64,000 bases of DNA from CALDTK01 sp963837005 (lineage in GTDB: Bacteria > Bacteroidota > Bacteroidia > Chitinophagales > Saprospiraceae), in contig CAWIMC010000005.1 of the NCBI GenBank assembly GCA_963837005.1, positions 16,222-80,221 of the forward strand, in the 5' to 3' direction. A model generated the notes under the pieces. It did not search any database. It was not told the origin of the DNA and saw only the letters and a program-made list of their open reading frames with translations. Position numbers and translations under genes: made by a program. Positions 33,362 through 42,467 of this stretch are shown one piece after another (position 1 is the stretch's first letter; each line of letters opens with the position of its first letter).

Positions 33362-34618
33362 ATGCTTCACCGCGCACCGGCCATGCACTCCTTTACTCTC
33401 GTCACCTACCTGCCCGATCTACGAGCCTTCGACTGGGGACTGCGGTTGGAAGGGTTCACGACGCCGACTCTCGTTGTGGCTCATCCTAGTCTCGGCAAGG
33501 ACTTACACACCGTCCAGAAAGGACTCTGCACCGTCGCATACCTCGACCTGGACGGCAAGACCTCCCTACAAGATGCCCTACTCTTACTCCGGGTTTTGCG
33601 GAAGCGAGACCTGATACATACCCCCTCCGTCCTCTTTAGTGAAGTGGCGCTGCTGTACCAGCTGATCTCTTTCGACCTCGTCTATCTCGGACTCCTACAG
33701 CGGGCGCTGCAGCGGGCAGGTCACCTGCAGGCCGATCTGTCAGAATTGGTTCGCCACCAAGGCATACTCTTTACCCTCACCGTGCCGCCGCTCGACGCCG
33801 ACCCGACGGCACTCCCTTCACTAGAGACATCACCGCCAGAGCCGCTCGATCCCGCAGCTGCTCTCCCATGTCTTGCGCGTGCCGAGCGCGAGGCCGTCGA
33901 TATCAATCTCGTCGCCAATCAGGACCTCGAAGGCCCAACCCTCCACCTCGTCGGCGACAGCCACTCGATGCTCACGCTTACCCCTATGCAGGATGTGGGC
34001 GCTCGAACGCACATTTTCGTGAACCTCAAAAAGCACTACCCAAACTCCCGCTTCGACTATCAATTTACGCATCACGTCGGTAGCAAAACCATGTACGGCT
34101 TCAGTTCAGACGACGAGTTTTCGAGTCGCTTCCTAGCCGATATGGGGCTCAAACCCGGTGATGGCCTCCTGTTCGTTTTCGGAGAGATCGACGTGCGCAG
34201 CCACCTCTTCAAGCACGTCTCCGAATCGCTCTCTGTAGAGGCGCTCGTGGAAGACTTGGTTGCCAAATACACCTCGAAGCTGCTAGCCATCACCGACCTC
34301 ACCACCAATGAAGTCTACGTCATGGGTGCCATTCCCCCGATGGACGGACCCAACTATCGGTCCGAGAGTTACCCCATCCAAGGCACGCTCGCCCAACGGG
34401 TCCACGCCACGCGACTCCTCAACCGCCGACTCGCCGCCTCGTGTACATCGAGCGGCATCGGCTACTTCGAGCTAAACGATCTCTACGAGCTAGAAGATGG
34501 ATCACTAGATCACACGCAGAGCGACTATTTCTGCCACGTCGGCTACCACTACCAACGAAAGGCTATCGACCGAATGATCGAGGCCGTCGGTCGTCCCAAA
34601 CTGGAGCTCGTTCTGTAG
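33362..34618 (+). CDS. SGNH/GDSL-like hydrolase-fold protein, unknown substrate
   Basis: 418 residues; ATG 33386 (MHSFTLVTY) is an alternative start eight codons later. The N-terminal ~175 residues look like a separate alpha/beta region with no assigned family. The C-terminal half has LHLVGDSHSML, which fits the block I GDS motif of SGNH esterases, a middle block GDGLLFVFGEIDVRSHLFKH in the position of the GxND block, and a late DYFCHVGYHYQR that could supply catalytic His. No signal peptide. SGNH proteins often acylate or deacylate sugars. It is the first high-GC gene after the cassette island and appears monocistronic. Confidence 0.6.
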   Translation: MLHRAPAMHSFTLVTYLPDLRAFDWGLRLEGFTTPTLVVAHPSLGKDLHTVQKGLCTVAYLDLDGKTSLQDALLLLRVLRKRDLIHTPSVLFSEVALLYQLISFDLVYLGLLQRALQRAGHLQADLSELVRHQGILFTLTVPPLDADPTALPSLETSPPEPLDPAAALPCLARAEREAVDINLVANQDLEGPTLHLVGDSHSMLTLTPMQDVGARTHIFVNLKKHYPNSRFDYQFTHHVGSKTMYGFSSDDEFSSRFLADMGLKPGDGLLFVFGEIDVRSHLFKHVSESLSVEALVEDLVAKYTSKLLAITDLTTNEVYVMGAIPPMDGPNYRSESYPIQGTLAQRVHATRLLNRRLAASCTSSGIGYFELNDLYELEDGSLDHTQSDYFCHVGYHYQRKAIDRMIEAVGRPKLELVL

Positions 34619-34671
34619 GCACTGGCTGTTGTATGGTCGCCTGCCTTTACTGCTATTGGTCATGTCACGAC

Positions 34672-34686
34672 GGCTTTCGCCAAAAC
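34672..34686 (-). repeat. 15-nt GNRA element, class A
   Basis: Intergenic, 53 bp after the SGNH-like gene. Confidence 0.9.
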
Positions 34687-34799
34687 ACGTAGCAAGCCGT
34701 CGATCTGCAGCCACTCAATTGGCTGTTGTCCTTAAGCTGCTCATCTGCAAGATCTAGCGCTGGCACGAGGGCAGGTTCTTATCGTCTTGCTGCTAGACG

Positions 34800-34814
34800 G
34801 TTTTGGCGAAAGCC
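34800..34814 (+). repeat. 15-nt GNRA element, class A
   Basis: In the ATP-grasp leader, opposed to the copy at 34672. Confidence 0.9.
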
Positions 34815-34951
34815 TTCCCTTATCGCCTACACTGCAGTGCGCTCCCACGACAGCAGGCACCAGGCCTATGGACGCACGCCCCCGACTCCCCCCAAATCCT
34901 TTACATTGCCCACGGCCGCCGTACTTCCGCCGCCTCACCCTACGTACTCCT

Positions 34952-36385
34952 ATGCCCGAAGTCAACCTCTCCCTCTACGACACCGCCCACCACCTCGACG
35001 AAATGTTCGAGGACGACGGCGCCATCCGTCCGCCCTACACCGCCTTCTCGGAGCGGATCACCGAACTCGGCTGGGAGCGCCTCAACCTCCTCCAGCACGC
35101 CACCGACCGCGCGCAGCTCTCCTACGGGATGACCTTCAACGTCTACTCCGACAACCAGGGCACCGAGCGCATTCTCCACCTCGACATCATCCCCCGCATC
35201 ATCTCCGGGGCCGAGTGGGACCAAGTCGAGCGCGGCCTCAAACAGCGGATCACGGCGATCAATAGGTTCATCGCCGACATCTACGCCGACCAGCAGATCC
35301 TCAAGGACGGCATCATCCCGTCCGAACTCGTGCTTTCGAGCGAATGCTACCTCGAGCAGTGCCGCGGCATCCGTCCTCCGAAGGACATCTGGTGCCACAT
35401 CTCCGGCTCCGACCTCATCAAGGGCGACGACGGGAAGTTCTACGTGCTCGAAGACAACTTACGTTGCCCGTCCGGGGTCTCGTACATGCTCGAGAACCGG
35501 GAGATTCTCAAGCGCAGCTTCCCCGAAGTTTTTGAGCGGCTCAAGGTGCGCCCGGTCAACAACTACGTCCACAACCTGCGCGACATGCTCGAGTCGCTCA
35601 CCACCTCTCGCCCCGCAAACATTGTGGTGATGACGCCGGGGGCCTACAACTCCGCCTACTTCGAACACTCCTACCTCGCCCAGCAGATCGGTGCCGAACT
35701 CGTCGAGGGCCGCGACCTCATCGTCAAGGATGACTTCGTGTACATGGTCACGACCGCTGGTCTCAAGAAGGTTGACGTCATCTACCGCCGCGTCGACGAT
35801 GAGTTTATGGACCCGCTCGTCTTCAACCCCGACTCGATGCTCGGCACGAAGGGCCTTTTCGGGGCCTTCAAGAAGGGCAACGTCGCGCTCGTCAACGCCC
35901 CCGGCACGGGCTTCGCCGATGACAAGGCCGTGTACGCCTACATCCCCCGCATCATCAAGTACTACCTCGACGAGGAGCCCTTGCTCGAAAACGTCAAAAC
36001 CTACATCTGCGCCGAGGCCGCCGACCTCGAGTATGTGTGCGCCAACATCCACGACCTCGTCGTCAAACAGACCGATGCCTCTGGCGGCTACGGCATGCTC
36101 ATCGGCCCAAAATCCACCAAAGCCGAGCAACGAGAGTTCGTCGACAAGATCAGGGCTAGCCCCCGCAAGTACATCGCCCAGCCGATGATCAACCTCTCGC
36201 GCGTTCCCACCCTCTGCGACTCCGGCCTCGAAGGGCGCCACGTCGACCTGCGCCCCTACATCCTCTACGGCGATAACATCAACATCACCCCCGGAGCCCT
36301 CACGAGAGTGGCCCTCAAAAAAGGCTCCATCGTCGTCAACTCTTCCCAGGGGGGAGGTTCTAAGGACACCTGGGTCGTAGATTAA
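34952..36385 (+). CDS. Circularly permuted ATP-grasp family protein
   Basis: The 477-residue protein carries the diagnostic ISGSDLIKGDDGKFYVLEDN and CPSGVSYMLENR segments of the circularly permuted type 2 ATP-grasp group, plus GTKGLFGAFKKGNVALVNAPG and VVKQTDASGGYGMLIGP. Such enzymes form amide or ester bonds using ATP. In many bacteria they are encoded with alpha-E, transglutaminase-like and protease genes in a conserved cluster predicted to make and process a peptide tag, exactly the neighbours seen here. Start MPEVNLSLYD is chosen because the open frame upstream is a leader containing a 15-nt element. A 15-nt element also lies just past the stop. Confidence 0.92.
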   Translation: MPEVNLSLYDTAHHLDEMFEDDGAIRPPYTAFSERITELGWERLNLLQHATDRAQLSYGMTFNVYSDNQGTERILHLDIIPRIISGAEWDQVERGLKQRITAINRFIADIYADQQILKDGIIPSELVLSSECYLEQCRGIRPPKDIWCHISGSDLIKGDDGKFYVLEDNLRCPSGVSYMLENREILKRSFPEVFERLKVRPVNNYVHNLRDMLESLTTSRPANIVVMTPGAYNSAYFEHSYLAQQIGAELVEGRDLIVKDDFVYMVTTAGLKKVDVIYRRVDDEFMDPLVFNPDSMLGTKGLFGAFKKGNVALVNAPGTGFADDKAVYAYIPRIIKYYLDEEPLLENVKTYICAEAADLEYVCANIHDLVVKQTDASGGYGMLIGPKSTKAEQREFVDKIRASPRKYIAQPMINLSRVPTLCDSGLEGRHVDLRPYILYGDNINITPGALTRVALKKGSIVVNSSQGGGSKDTWVVD

Positions 36386-36389
36386 GTAC

Positions 36390-36404
36390 AGCTTTCGCCA
36401 AAAC
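36390..36404 (-). repeat. 15-nt element, class A, G-T outer pair
   Basis: Reads GTTTTGGCGAAAGCT on the minus strand, four bases after the ATP-grasp stop codon. Confidence 0.8.
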
Positions 36405-36590
36405 CTGTGAGGCGCCCCGCACCTGCGCCTCGCAAAGCCTGCCGGTAAGCCCACCGCACACCCAGGTTGCTGAACCGTCATGACGCAAATCAGTACGGCT
36501 TACCTGGAAATAGGCTAGTCAACATCCGGTTCAACGACCTCGGCCCCACAGCAGCCCCCAGACCATCTCCCCCACAAAAAATCTTACCCC

Positions 36591-37616
36591 ATGCTAAGTC
36601 GAGTCGCCGAAAACATCTACTGGATGAACCGCTACCTCGAGCGCGCCGAGAACTACGCCCGCTTCATGGACGTCAACTTCAACCTCGCTCTCGAACTCCA
36701 TCCCGACGTCTCCACCCAGTGGAAACCCCTGGTCACTGCCACCGGCGACTACGAGCACTACCTCACGCTTTACCCCAAGATCGAGAAGGAGCACGTCATC
36801 AACTTCCTCGGCTTCGACGAGCGCAACGCCAACTCCATCTACTCTTCGATCTGCAACGCCCGCGAGAACGCCCGCGCCATCCGCTCCGAGATCACCAAGG
36901 AGGTCTGGGAGCAGATCAACAAACTCTACTACTTCGTCAAGGATGCCCGCGACGAGGAGCGCTGGCTCCAGAACGACCCCCGCGACTACTTCGTCGCCAT
37001 TAAGGAGGGCTGCCAGCTCCTCTGGGGCCTGTTCGAGTCCACCATCTCGCAGTCCGAGGGCTGGCACTTTAGCCGCATCGGTCGCCTCATGGAGCGCGCC
37101 GACAAGACCTCCCGTATTCTCGACATCAAGTATCTAATGCTGCTGCCCAAGAAGGTCCAGGTCGGCTCCACGTTCGACCTCGTTCAGTGGACAGCTCTCC
37201 TCAAGTCCGTCAGCGCCTACGACATGTACCGCAAGCACTACGGCAAACTCACCTCGATGGACATCATCGAGTACCTCATCTTCGACAAGAAGTTCCCGCG
37301 CTCCATCTTCTCCTGCCTCCTCGGCGTCGAAAAGTCCCTGGCAGCCATTTCTAAGGGGGCAGACACTCCCCTCAACGCTGCTCAAAAGCAGCTCGGCCAG
37401 CTCCGCTCTTACCTCGAGTACTCCGACATCAACGAAATTATTCAGGGCGGTATGCACGAGTACCTCGACCAGTTTCAGGCCAGCCTCAACGCCCTGTCCG
37501 CCACCCTCTTCGAGACCTACTTCTCCCTCGAAAACAAAGTCAACGCTCAATCCCGCCCACAGCGCCAGGCCCAGGCCGAAGGCGAAGGCATGACGCAGCG
37601 TCAGTCGCAGGGCTAG
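36591..37616 (+). CDS. Alpha-E domain protein
   Basis: The 341-residue protein is almost entirely alpha-helical and opens with the family hallmark MLSRVAENIYWMNRYLERAE, followed by SICNARENARAIRSEI and FSRIGRLMERADKTSRILDI. Alpha-E proteins have no known catalytic residues and are thought to be structural partners of the adjacent ATP-grasp enzyme. It lies 205 bp after the ATP-grasp gene and 122 bp before the transglutaminase gene in the same direction, so operon membership is likely. Length is normal for the family. Confidence 0.93.
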   Translation: MLSRVAENIYWMNRYLERAENYARFMDVNFNLALELHPDVSTQWKPLVTATGDYEHYLTLYPKIEKEHVINFLGFDERNANSIYSSICNARENARAIRSEITKEVWEQINKLYYFVKDARDEERWLQNDPRDYFVAIKEGCQLLWGLFESTISQSEGWHFSRIGRLMERADKTSRILDIKYLMLLPKKVQVGSTFDLVQWTALLKSVSAYDMYRKHYGKLTSMDIIEYLIFDKKFPRSIFSCLLGVEKSLAAISKGADTPLNAAQKQLGQLRSYLEYSDINEIIQGGMHEYLDQFQASLNALSATLFETYFSLENKVNAQSRPQRQAQAEGEGMTQRQSQG

Positions 37617-37738
37617 CAATACCCCGCGCACCAAACAGTGCCCAAGGTCACCCTGAGCACAGTCCAAGCTATCCACCCTAGCGCGCCCCTACGCCCTTTA
37701 AAACCGCCCGCGGAGAACGCCGTAGGCCCCCTCCCCCC

Positions 37739-38582
37739 ATGAAACTCCACCTCACCCACCACACCACCTACAGCTACGCCGCCCCTGTGTGGATCGAACC
37801 CCACGTCCTACGCTTCCGCCCCCGCACCACCGCTTACCTCACGCGCGAGTCCTTCGCCCTCCACGTCGACGCTGACTCCCGCCGGCCGCCGCCAGCTCGA
37901 CGACGAAGAGGGCAATGTCGTCGAGTTCGCCTGGTTTACCGGTATGCACGAGCAACTCACCATCCGCGCCGAGACCGTCCTCACCTCGAGCGACTTCAAC
38001 CCGCTGTCTTTCATCCTTTACCCGATCGGCTCCGACGAGGTGCCCGTCACGTACAGCCTCAGCCAGCACACCCTCCTCTACGCCTACCTCCAGCCCCTCC
38101 CCATAGACGAACGGCTCATCGCCTACGGGCAGGCAGTCCAATCGTCCATTGGCCACCGTACCGTCCCTTACCTGATGGCACTCGTCGACCAGATCCACGA
38201 GGACTTCACGGTCGTCTACCGAGAGGTAGGTCCGCCGCTAGCTTCCGCCACGACTTTCGCCACCCGCGAGGGCTCCTGCCGGGACCTCTCCTGGATGCTC
38301 ATCGCGCTGCTCCGCTCGCAGGGTTTCGCCGCCCGCTTCACCAGCGGCTACTTCTACTTTGCGATGGACGAACCCTCCTACGAGCTTCACGCCTGGGTCG
38401 AGGTCTTCCTCCCCGGTGCCGGCTGGGTCGGCCTCGACCCCTCCCACGGCATCGTCACCGGCAACGCGCACCTCCCCATCGCGTCCAGCTCGCACTACGC
38501 CAACACCATGCCTGTCACCGGCGGCATCCGCGGCGACGCGACGTCCACGCTCACCACCTACCTTTCCATCGTTGAACTGTAG
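37739..38582 (+). CDS. Transglutaminase-like cysteine protease family protein, frameshifted in this sequence
   Basis: The N-terminus MKLHLTHHTTYSYAAPVWIE and PHVLRFRPRT is the bacterial transglutaminase N-terminal beta domain. After about residue 46 the frame degenerates. The next frame resumes with QLDDEEGNVVEFAWFTGMH and runs to the stop at 38582. One extra base near 37877 restores DADPAGRRQLDDEEG. The catalytic triad is intact: Cys in REGSCRDLSWML, His in YELHAWVEVFLPG and Asp in GWVGLDPSHG. The repaired length is about 280 residues. In this cluster the enzyme is predicted to hydrolyse or transfer peptide bonds of the ATP-grasp product. Confidence 0.88.
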
Positions 38583-38679
38583 ACCCCAGCTTGCTGCTGG
38601 GTAAGTACGACAACCCTAGCCACTCGTCCCTTCGCGACCTTCGCACCTCAATCCCCGTGAGCCGCACAGCGGCGACCCT

Positions 38680-39747
38680 ATGAAGATCTTTCAATGCGGC
38701 CACTGCGCCCACGCCCTCTTCTTCGAAAACCACAGCTGCGAAAACTGCGGCCACCTGTGCGGCTACCGCGACGCCGACCGCACGATGCTCACTTTCGCCC
38801 CCGATACCCAGCCCCTCGTCTCCGACCGCGAGGCCATCGCGTACAAGTACTGCCGCAACCACGAACACGCCGTGTGCAACTGGCTCATCGAGGCCAGCAG
38901 CCCGCAGACCTACTGCTCCGCCTGCCAACTCAACCGGACCATCCCCGATCTCTCCTTCCACGAGAACTTCGACAACTGGACGAGCCTCGAGGTCGCCAAA
39001 CACCGGCTCGTCTACCAACTCCAAAAGCTCGGCCTGCCCCTCGAAAGCAAGCTCATCGTTGAGGACGGCCTGTGCTTCGATTTCGTCGAGCAACTCGGCA
39101 ACCCCAAACTCATGACCGGCCACGCCTCCGGGGTCATCACGATCCTCCTCCGGGAAGCCGACTCCGTGGTCCGCGAGCAGACGCGCCGCGAGTTCCACGA
39201 ACCGTACCGCACCCTCATCGGCCACCTCCGCCACGAGGTCGGCCACTACTATTGGGACCGACTAATCTACACCAACGCCGAGGCGCTGTCCGCCTTCCGC
39301 CAAACCTTCGGCGACGAGCGGGCCGACTACTCGGAAGCCCTCCAGGCCTTCTACAAAGACGGCGCTCCCGCAGACTGGCAAACCCGTCACATCAGCAAGT
39401 ACTCCACCGCGCACCCCTGGGAAGACTGGGCCGAGACCTGGGCACACTACCTCCACATCATGGACATGGTCGAGACGGCGTATTTCTTCGGCATCTCCGT
39501 CAGCCCCGTAGACGCACCGACCGCCATGATCGCCAACATTCCTTTCGACCCGTACACCACGCCCGACTTCCAGTCCATCATCGATGTCTGCGTGCCGCTG
39601 TCCTACTCGGTCAATAGCCTCAACCGCGCCATGGGGATCTCCGATGTCTACCCGTTCGTCATCTCGCCATCGGTGCGGAACAAACTGGTCTTCATCCACG
39701 GGGTTCTCTTCCCCTTGCACGACCCGGAGAAAATTACTGCTTCGTAA
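38680..39747 (+). CDS. Putative zinc-binding metallopeptidase with N-terminal zinc ribbon
   Basis: The 355-residue protein starts with a rubredoxin-like zinc ribbon (FQCGHCAHALFFENHSCENCG, plus a further CSAC). The catalytic domain has LRHEVGHYYWDRLIY, an HExxH motif, and a downstream WEDWAETWAHYLHIMD block that may provide the third ligand. This matches the cytoplasmic metallopeptidase group often linked with ATP-grasp/alpha-E/transglutaminase genes. It is the last gene of that cluster, 97 bp after the transglutaminase. Its 3' end overlaps the convergent beta-helix gene by 14 bp. Confidence 0.9.
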   Translation: MKIFQCGHCAHALFFENHSCENCGHLCGYRDADRTMLTFAPDTQPLVSDREAIAYKYCRNHEHAVCNWLIEASSPQTYCSACQLNRTIPDLSFHENFDNWTSLEVAKHRLVYQLQKLGLPLESKLIVEDGLCFDFVEQLGNPKLMTGHASGVITILLREADSVVREQTRREFHEPYRTLIGHLRHEVGHYYWDRLIYTNAEALSAFRQTFGDERADYSEALQAFYKDGAPADWQTRHISKYSTAHPWEDWAETWAHYLHIMDMVETAYFFGISVSPVDAPTAMIANIPFDPYTTPDFQSIIDVCVPLSYSVNSLNRAMGISDVYPFVISPSVRNKLVFIHGVLFPLHDPEKITAS

Positions 39748-42355
39748 AGGTGCCCGCCGATTGCCCTCCTGTGCTCGTGACGAAGAGGAAGTAGACCCCG
39801 GGCGCTAGCTGCGCGGTTGGCAGTTCGGCCGTTGGAGCCATATCGGTAGCAACCGACATGAGGCGCCGACCGGTCGCGTCGAACACCCGAAGCGTAGTTG
39901 GTTTTGCCGGAAGGCCACTCACTCGCAACACCTCCTGCACCGGTGTACTCAACAATCGAATCCCGGCACTGGCGAGCGTGTTCGTTACCGCAGTACCCAG
40001 CTGTCGCGCAATGACGGTGATGGTTTGCTCCCGGAAAGTGGTGTCTAGACAGTTGCCCTCGAAAGTCGCCTCCACGGTGAACTGAGCTACCCCAGGTGCC
40101 GTCGGCTCTACGTCGAGACGGGCGCTGGTAGCCACGATCTGCCCTGTTGCGTCCCGCCAGAGTAGTGTTTTGAGGGTCTCCTCGGGGGCGGCACTCGCTA
40201 ACAGCTCATAGGTGCGGCCCACGGTGAGCGTATCCGGCAGTGCCGCATTGTCTACGGCCAGCGTCGTGCTTCTGCGCGGGACCACGAGCACGGTCACGCT
40301 GTCGCGGAGGGTTTCGCCGTAAGCGGTCGCAGTATAGACATAGGTCTGCCGTCCCGCGGTCGAGAGTTGCGTTGCGACGCTCAGGGTACCCGTCGTGGCG
40401 AGGCGGCTTTCGCCAAAACTCCAAACCCCTGTGGTAGGAAAGGGGGCGGTAAGCTCTGCGTATAGTTCGAGCACCGAGCCCGCACACGCCACACTATCTC
40501 GCGAGAGAGCAGACAGCGACCAGGCGAGCGGATCAGCGGACAGCTCAATGGGGCCGATGTCTACGGCCCCGCCCCGAACCCTTGCGCTGCTGTCCAGATC
40601 GTAGAAGACCCCCAACGACAGCAGGGTGTCGCCGAGCCCCGCGTCGATCACGCGCGCCCCGGCCCGCAAACGATAGTCTCCGGTCGCCGTGTCGACGAAG
40701 ACATCGCGTACGCCAAACAGGTTGCCTTCCGCGCAGGTCTGCTGTGCGCCGAGACCTGAGCGCAAGGCTTCGCAATCGGGACTGTCGAAGCTACAGTAGG
40801 CCAGCGTTGGGCGACCGTACACATTGCGAAGCGTGTGACCCGTCGCGGCACGGTTGCCCTGGAAGATGGTGTTGAGCACGTACGGCTTAGCGTGGCCTTG
40901 CTCGTCGTTGGCGTTCGAATACAGGGCACCGCCGACGAGGGCTTTGTTGTTGACGAAGGCACAGTTGAGGATCGTCGCGCTCGCGTTGCCGCCCTGGCTG
41001 CCGAGCGCGTAGATGCCGCCGGCACTGCTTGCCGAGTTTTTGGCGATGACGGTGTTGACGAGCGTGGGCCGCAGATCACCCCCTCGGCCAAAGCAGTACA
41101 TCCCGCCGCCGTAGAGCCGGGTCGTGTTCTGCTCGATCAAGCAGTTGCTAAGGCTGGGCGCACTGCGCCCCTCGAAGGCATTGAAGTACAAGGCCCCACC
41201 AGACTCCTCGCAGCGATTGCCCCGAAATACACAGCGCTCGAAAGATGGATCGGAGGAGCCGCCCGCATTGGTATTCAGGTGAAACGCTCCTCCGGCTGAT
41301 AGTCCGACGTTGCCGACGAAGGTCACCTCCCGAAAGCTAGGCTCCCCGCGCCCCCCAAAGCGAACGTCGAAGTCGACCGCGCCACCGAAAGCAGCCTCGT
41401 TACCCTCAAAGACCGTTTTGGCGACAGCTACACTCGCCTGGCCCCGCCCGGCGTACACGCGCACCGCTCCGCCCGCGCCACCGCTGCCCGCGACTGTGCG
41501 GTTGCCGAAAAACACACATTCAGCGATCGTTCCGCTCACCGTGCCCCTGTCCGTCCCCGACCAGTAGATCGCGCCGCCGCCCTCGCCGCCAGCTGTGTTT
41601 TGGCGAAAGCTACACCCTTCGAAACGGCTGAAGTCTCGCCCGCCGCGCTGTGCCGACAGGTAGACGGCCCCACCGCCGACGGCGCTCGCGTTGCCCTCGA
41701 AGCTGCATTCCCGAAAGAGCACTTCACTACGCGCATCGTCGTCGCAATCAACGAACACCGCGCCGCCGAAGCCCCCACTCACGGCCTTCGCGAAAGCACA
41801 GTCGACCACCGTGAGCGCACTCGTCTCGCTCTCGGTACCGAATCGCACGTCGAGCTGCGCCCCACTCACGATAGGGTCGGACAGCCCGTGTTGCGTCTCC
41901 GTCGCGTCCCCTCCCTCGAAGCGGATGCGGTCGATCGTCGTGCCCCGGGTAGGATCGACGACGGTGAGAATCGTGAAGGACTGGGTGGCCCCCGCCTCCG
42001 CCCCGCTGATGCGGCCCGAGAGCACCGTGGGTAGCGCAAGGTTCGTGCGCTGAGCGCTGCCAGTCTCCGTGCCCACAAACCCACCCCTGAGTCTGACGCC
42101 TTTCGGCAAAACGAACGTCACCAGGCGATCTGCGCGGCTACAAGGAGTGCAAGTCGTTGGTGTGAAGGTGCCGGAGCCAACCCAAACCTCGTCACCGGGC
42201 CGCGCACGACCGAGCGTCGAAGCGAGGTCGCCCGAGGCGTTCGCCCAGGAGCTGCCGCCCCCGCTCGCCCCGCTGAGCACGTAGTGGGTCGTCGCCTGTG
42301 CAGGGGCGGCGAGCGTAAGCAAGACAAGGCAGGCAAAAAGGCAAGTTCGTAGCAT
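39734..42355 (-). CDS. Secreted right-handed beta-helix protein with T9SS type A sorting domain
   Basis: The 873-residue protein has a signal peptide (CLFACLVLLTLAAPAQA), then a parallel beta-helix (about 20-610) made of repeats such as GNASAVGGGAVYLSAQ, GNEAAFGGAVDFDVRFGG and GNVGLSAGGAFHLNTNAGG. These are the GGAxY/F and polymorphic outer-membrane-type turns. An Ig-like region and a C-terminal secretion/attachment domain follow (LRVFDATGRRLMSV, LAPGVYFLFVTS). It is probably a surface adhesin or carbohydrate-active scaffold. Five good or near-consensus 15-nt elements lie within it (39901, 40405, 41415, 41597, 42098), the densest gene in the window for that element. Confidence 0.87.
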   Translation of the reverse strand: MLRTCLFACLVLLTLAAPAQATTHYVLSGASGGGSSWANASGDLASTLGRARPGDEVWVGSGTFTPTTCTPCSRADRLVTFVLPKGVRLRGGFVGTETGSAQRTNLALPTVLSGRISGAEAGATQSFTILTVVDPTRGTTIDRIRFEGGDATETQHGLSDPIVSGAQLDVRFGTESETSALTVVDCAFAKAVSGGFGGAVFVDCDDDARSEVLFRECSFEGNASAVGGGAVYLSAQRGGRDFSRFEGCSFRQNTAGGEGGGAIYWSGTDRGTVSGTIAECVFFGNRTVAGSGGAGGAVRVYAGRGQASVAVAKTVFEGNEAAFGGAVDFDVRFGGRGEPSFREVTFVGNVGLSAGGAFHLNTNAGGSSDPSFERCVFRGNRCEESGGALYFNAFEGRSAPSLSNCLIEQNTTRLYGGGMYCFGRGGDLRPTLVNTVIAKNSASSAGGIYALGSQGGNASATILNCAFVNNKALVGGALYSNANDEQGHAKPYVLNTIFQGNRAATGHTLRNVYGRPTLAYCSFDSPDCEALRSGLGAQQTCAEGNLFGVRDVFVDTATGDYRLRAGARVIDAGLGDTLLSLGVFYDLDSSARVRGGAVDIGPIELSADPLAWSLSALSRDSVACAGSVLELYAELTAPFPTTGVWSFGESRLATTGTLSVATQLSTAGRQTYVYTATAYGETLRDSVTVLVVPRRSTTLAVDNAALPDTLTVGRTYELLASAAPEETLKTLLWRDATGQIVATSARLDVEPTAPGVAQFTVEATFEGNCLDTTFREQTITVIARQLGTAVTNTLASAGIRLLSTPVQEVLRVSGLPAKPTTLRVFDATGRRLMSVATDMAPTAELPTAQLAPGVYFLFVTSTGGQSAGTFTKQ
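39901..39915 (+). repeat. 15-nt element, class B, GGAA loop
   Basis: Antisense in the beta-helix gene, read as LPAKP in its sorting domain. Confidence 0.85.
40405..40419 (-). repeat. 15-nt GNRA element, class A
   Basis: Sense in the beta-helix gene, read as SFGES. Confidence 0.9.
41597..41611 (+). repeat. 15-nt element, class A, G-T outer pair
   Basis: Antisense in the beta-helix gene, read as SFRQN. A near-consensus copy with GACA loop is at 41415-41429. Confidence 0.8.
42098..42112 (-). repeat. 15-nt GNRA element, class B
   Basis: Sense in the beta-helix gene, read as VLPKG. Confidence 0.9.
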
Positions 42356-42467
42356 AGGGCAGTCGACGTGGGCTGAAAACGGCCAACAAACCTACGAGCA
42401 GTTGCAGTAGCGGGCTACGCGTAGCGCCTCGCATCGGGTCTGCGAGATCGCGGCCTACATTCGGCCC

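Larger units (their letters stand above)
34619..34951. other. Intergenic region with two opposed 15-nt elements
   Basis: No gene is supported. It contains one minus-strand (34672) and one plus-strand (34800) perfect 15-nt element 113 bp apart, facing each other's stems. The rest is the leader of the ATP-grasp gene. Confidence 0.6.

Noticed and set aside
35459..36481. 340-codon minus-strand ORF over the ATP-grasp gene
   Set aside because: A shadow frame rich in Val/Asp/Glu; the plus strand carries the ATP-grasp motifs.
39290..39305. Another near-match (GCCTTCCGCCAAACC)
   Set aside because: Only three T, and the stem does not pair; judged chance.
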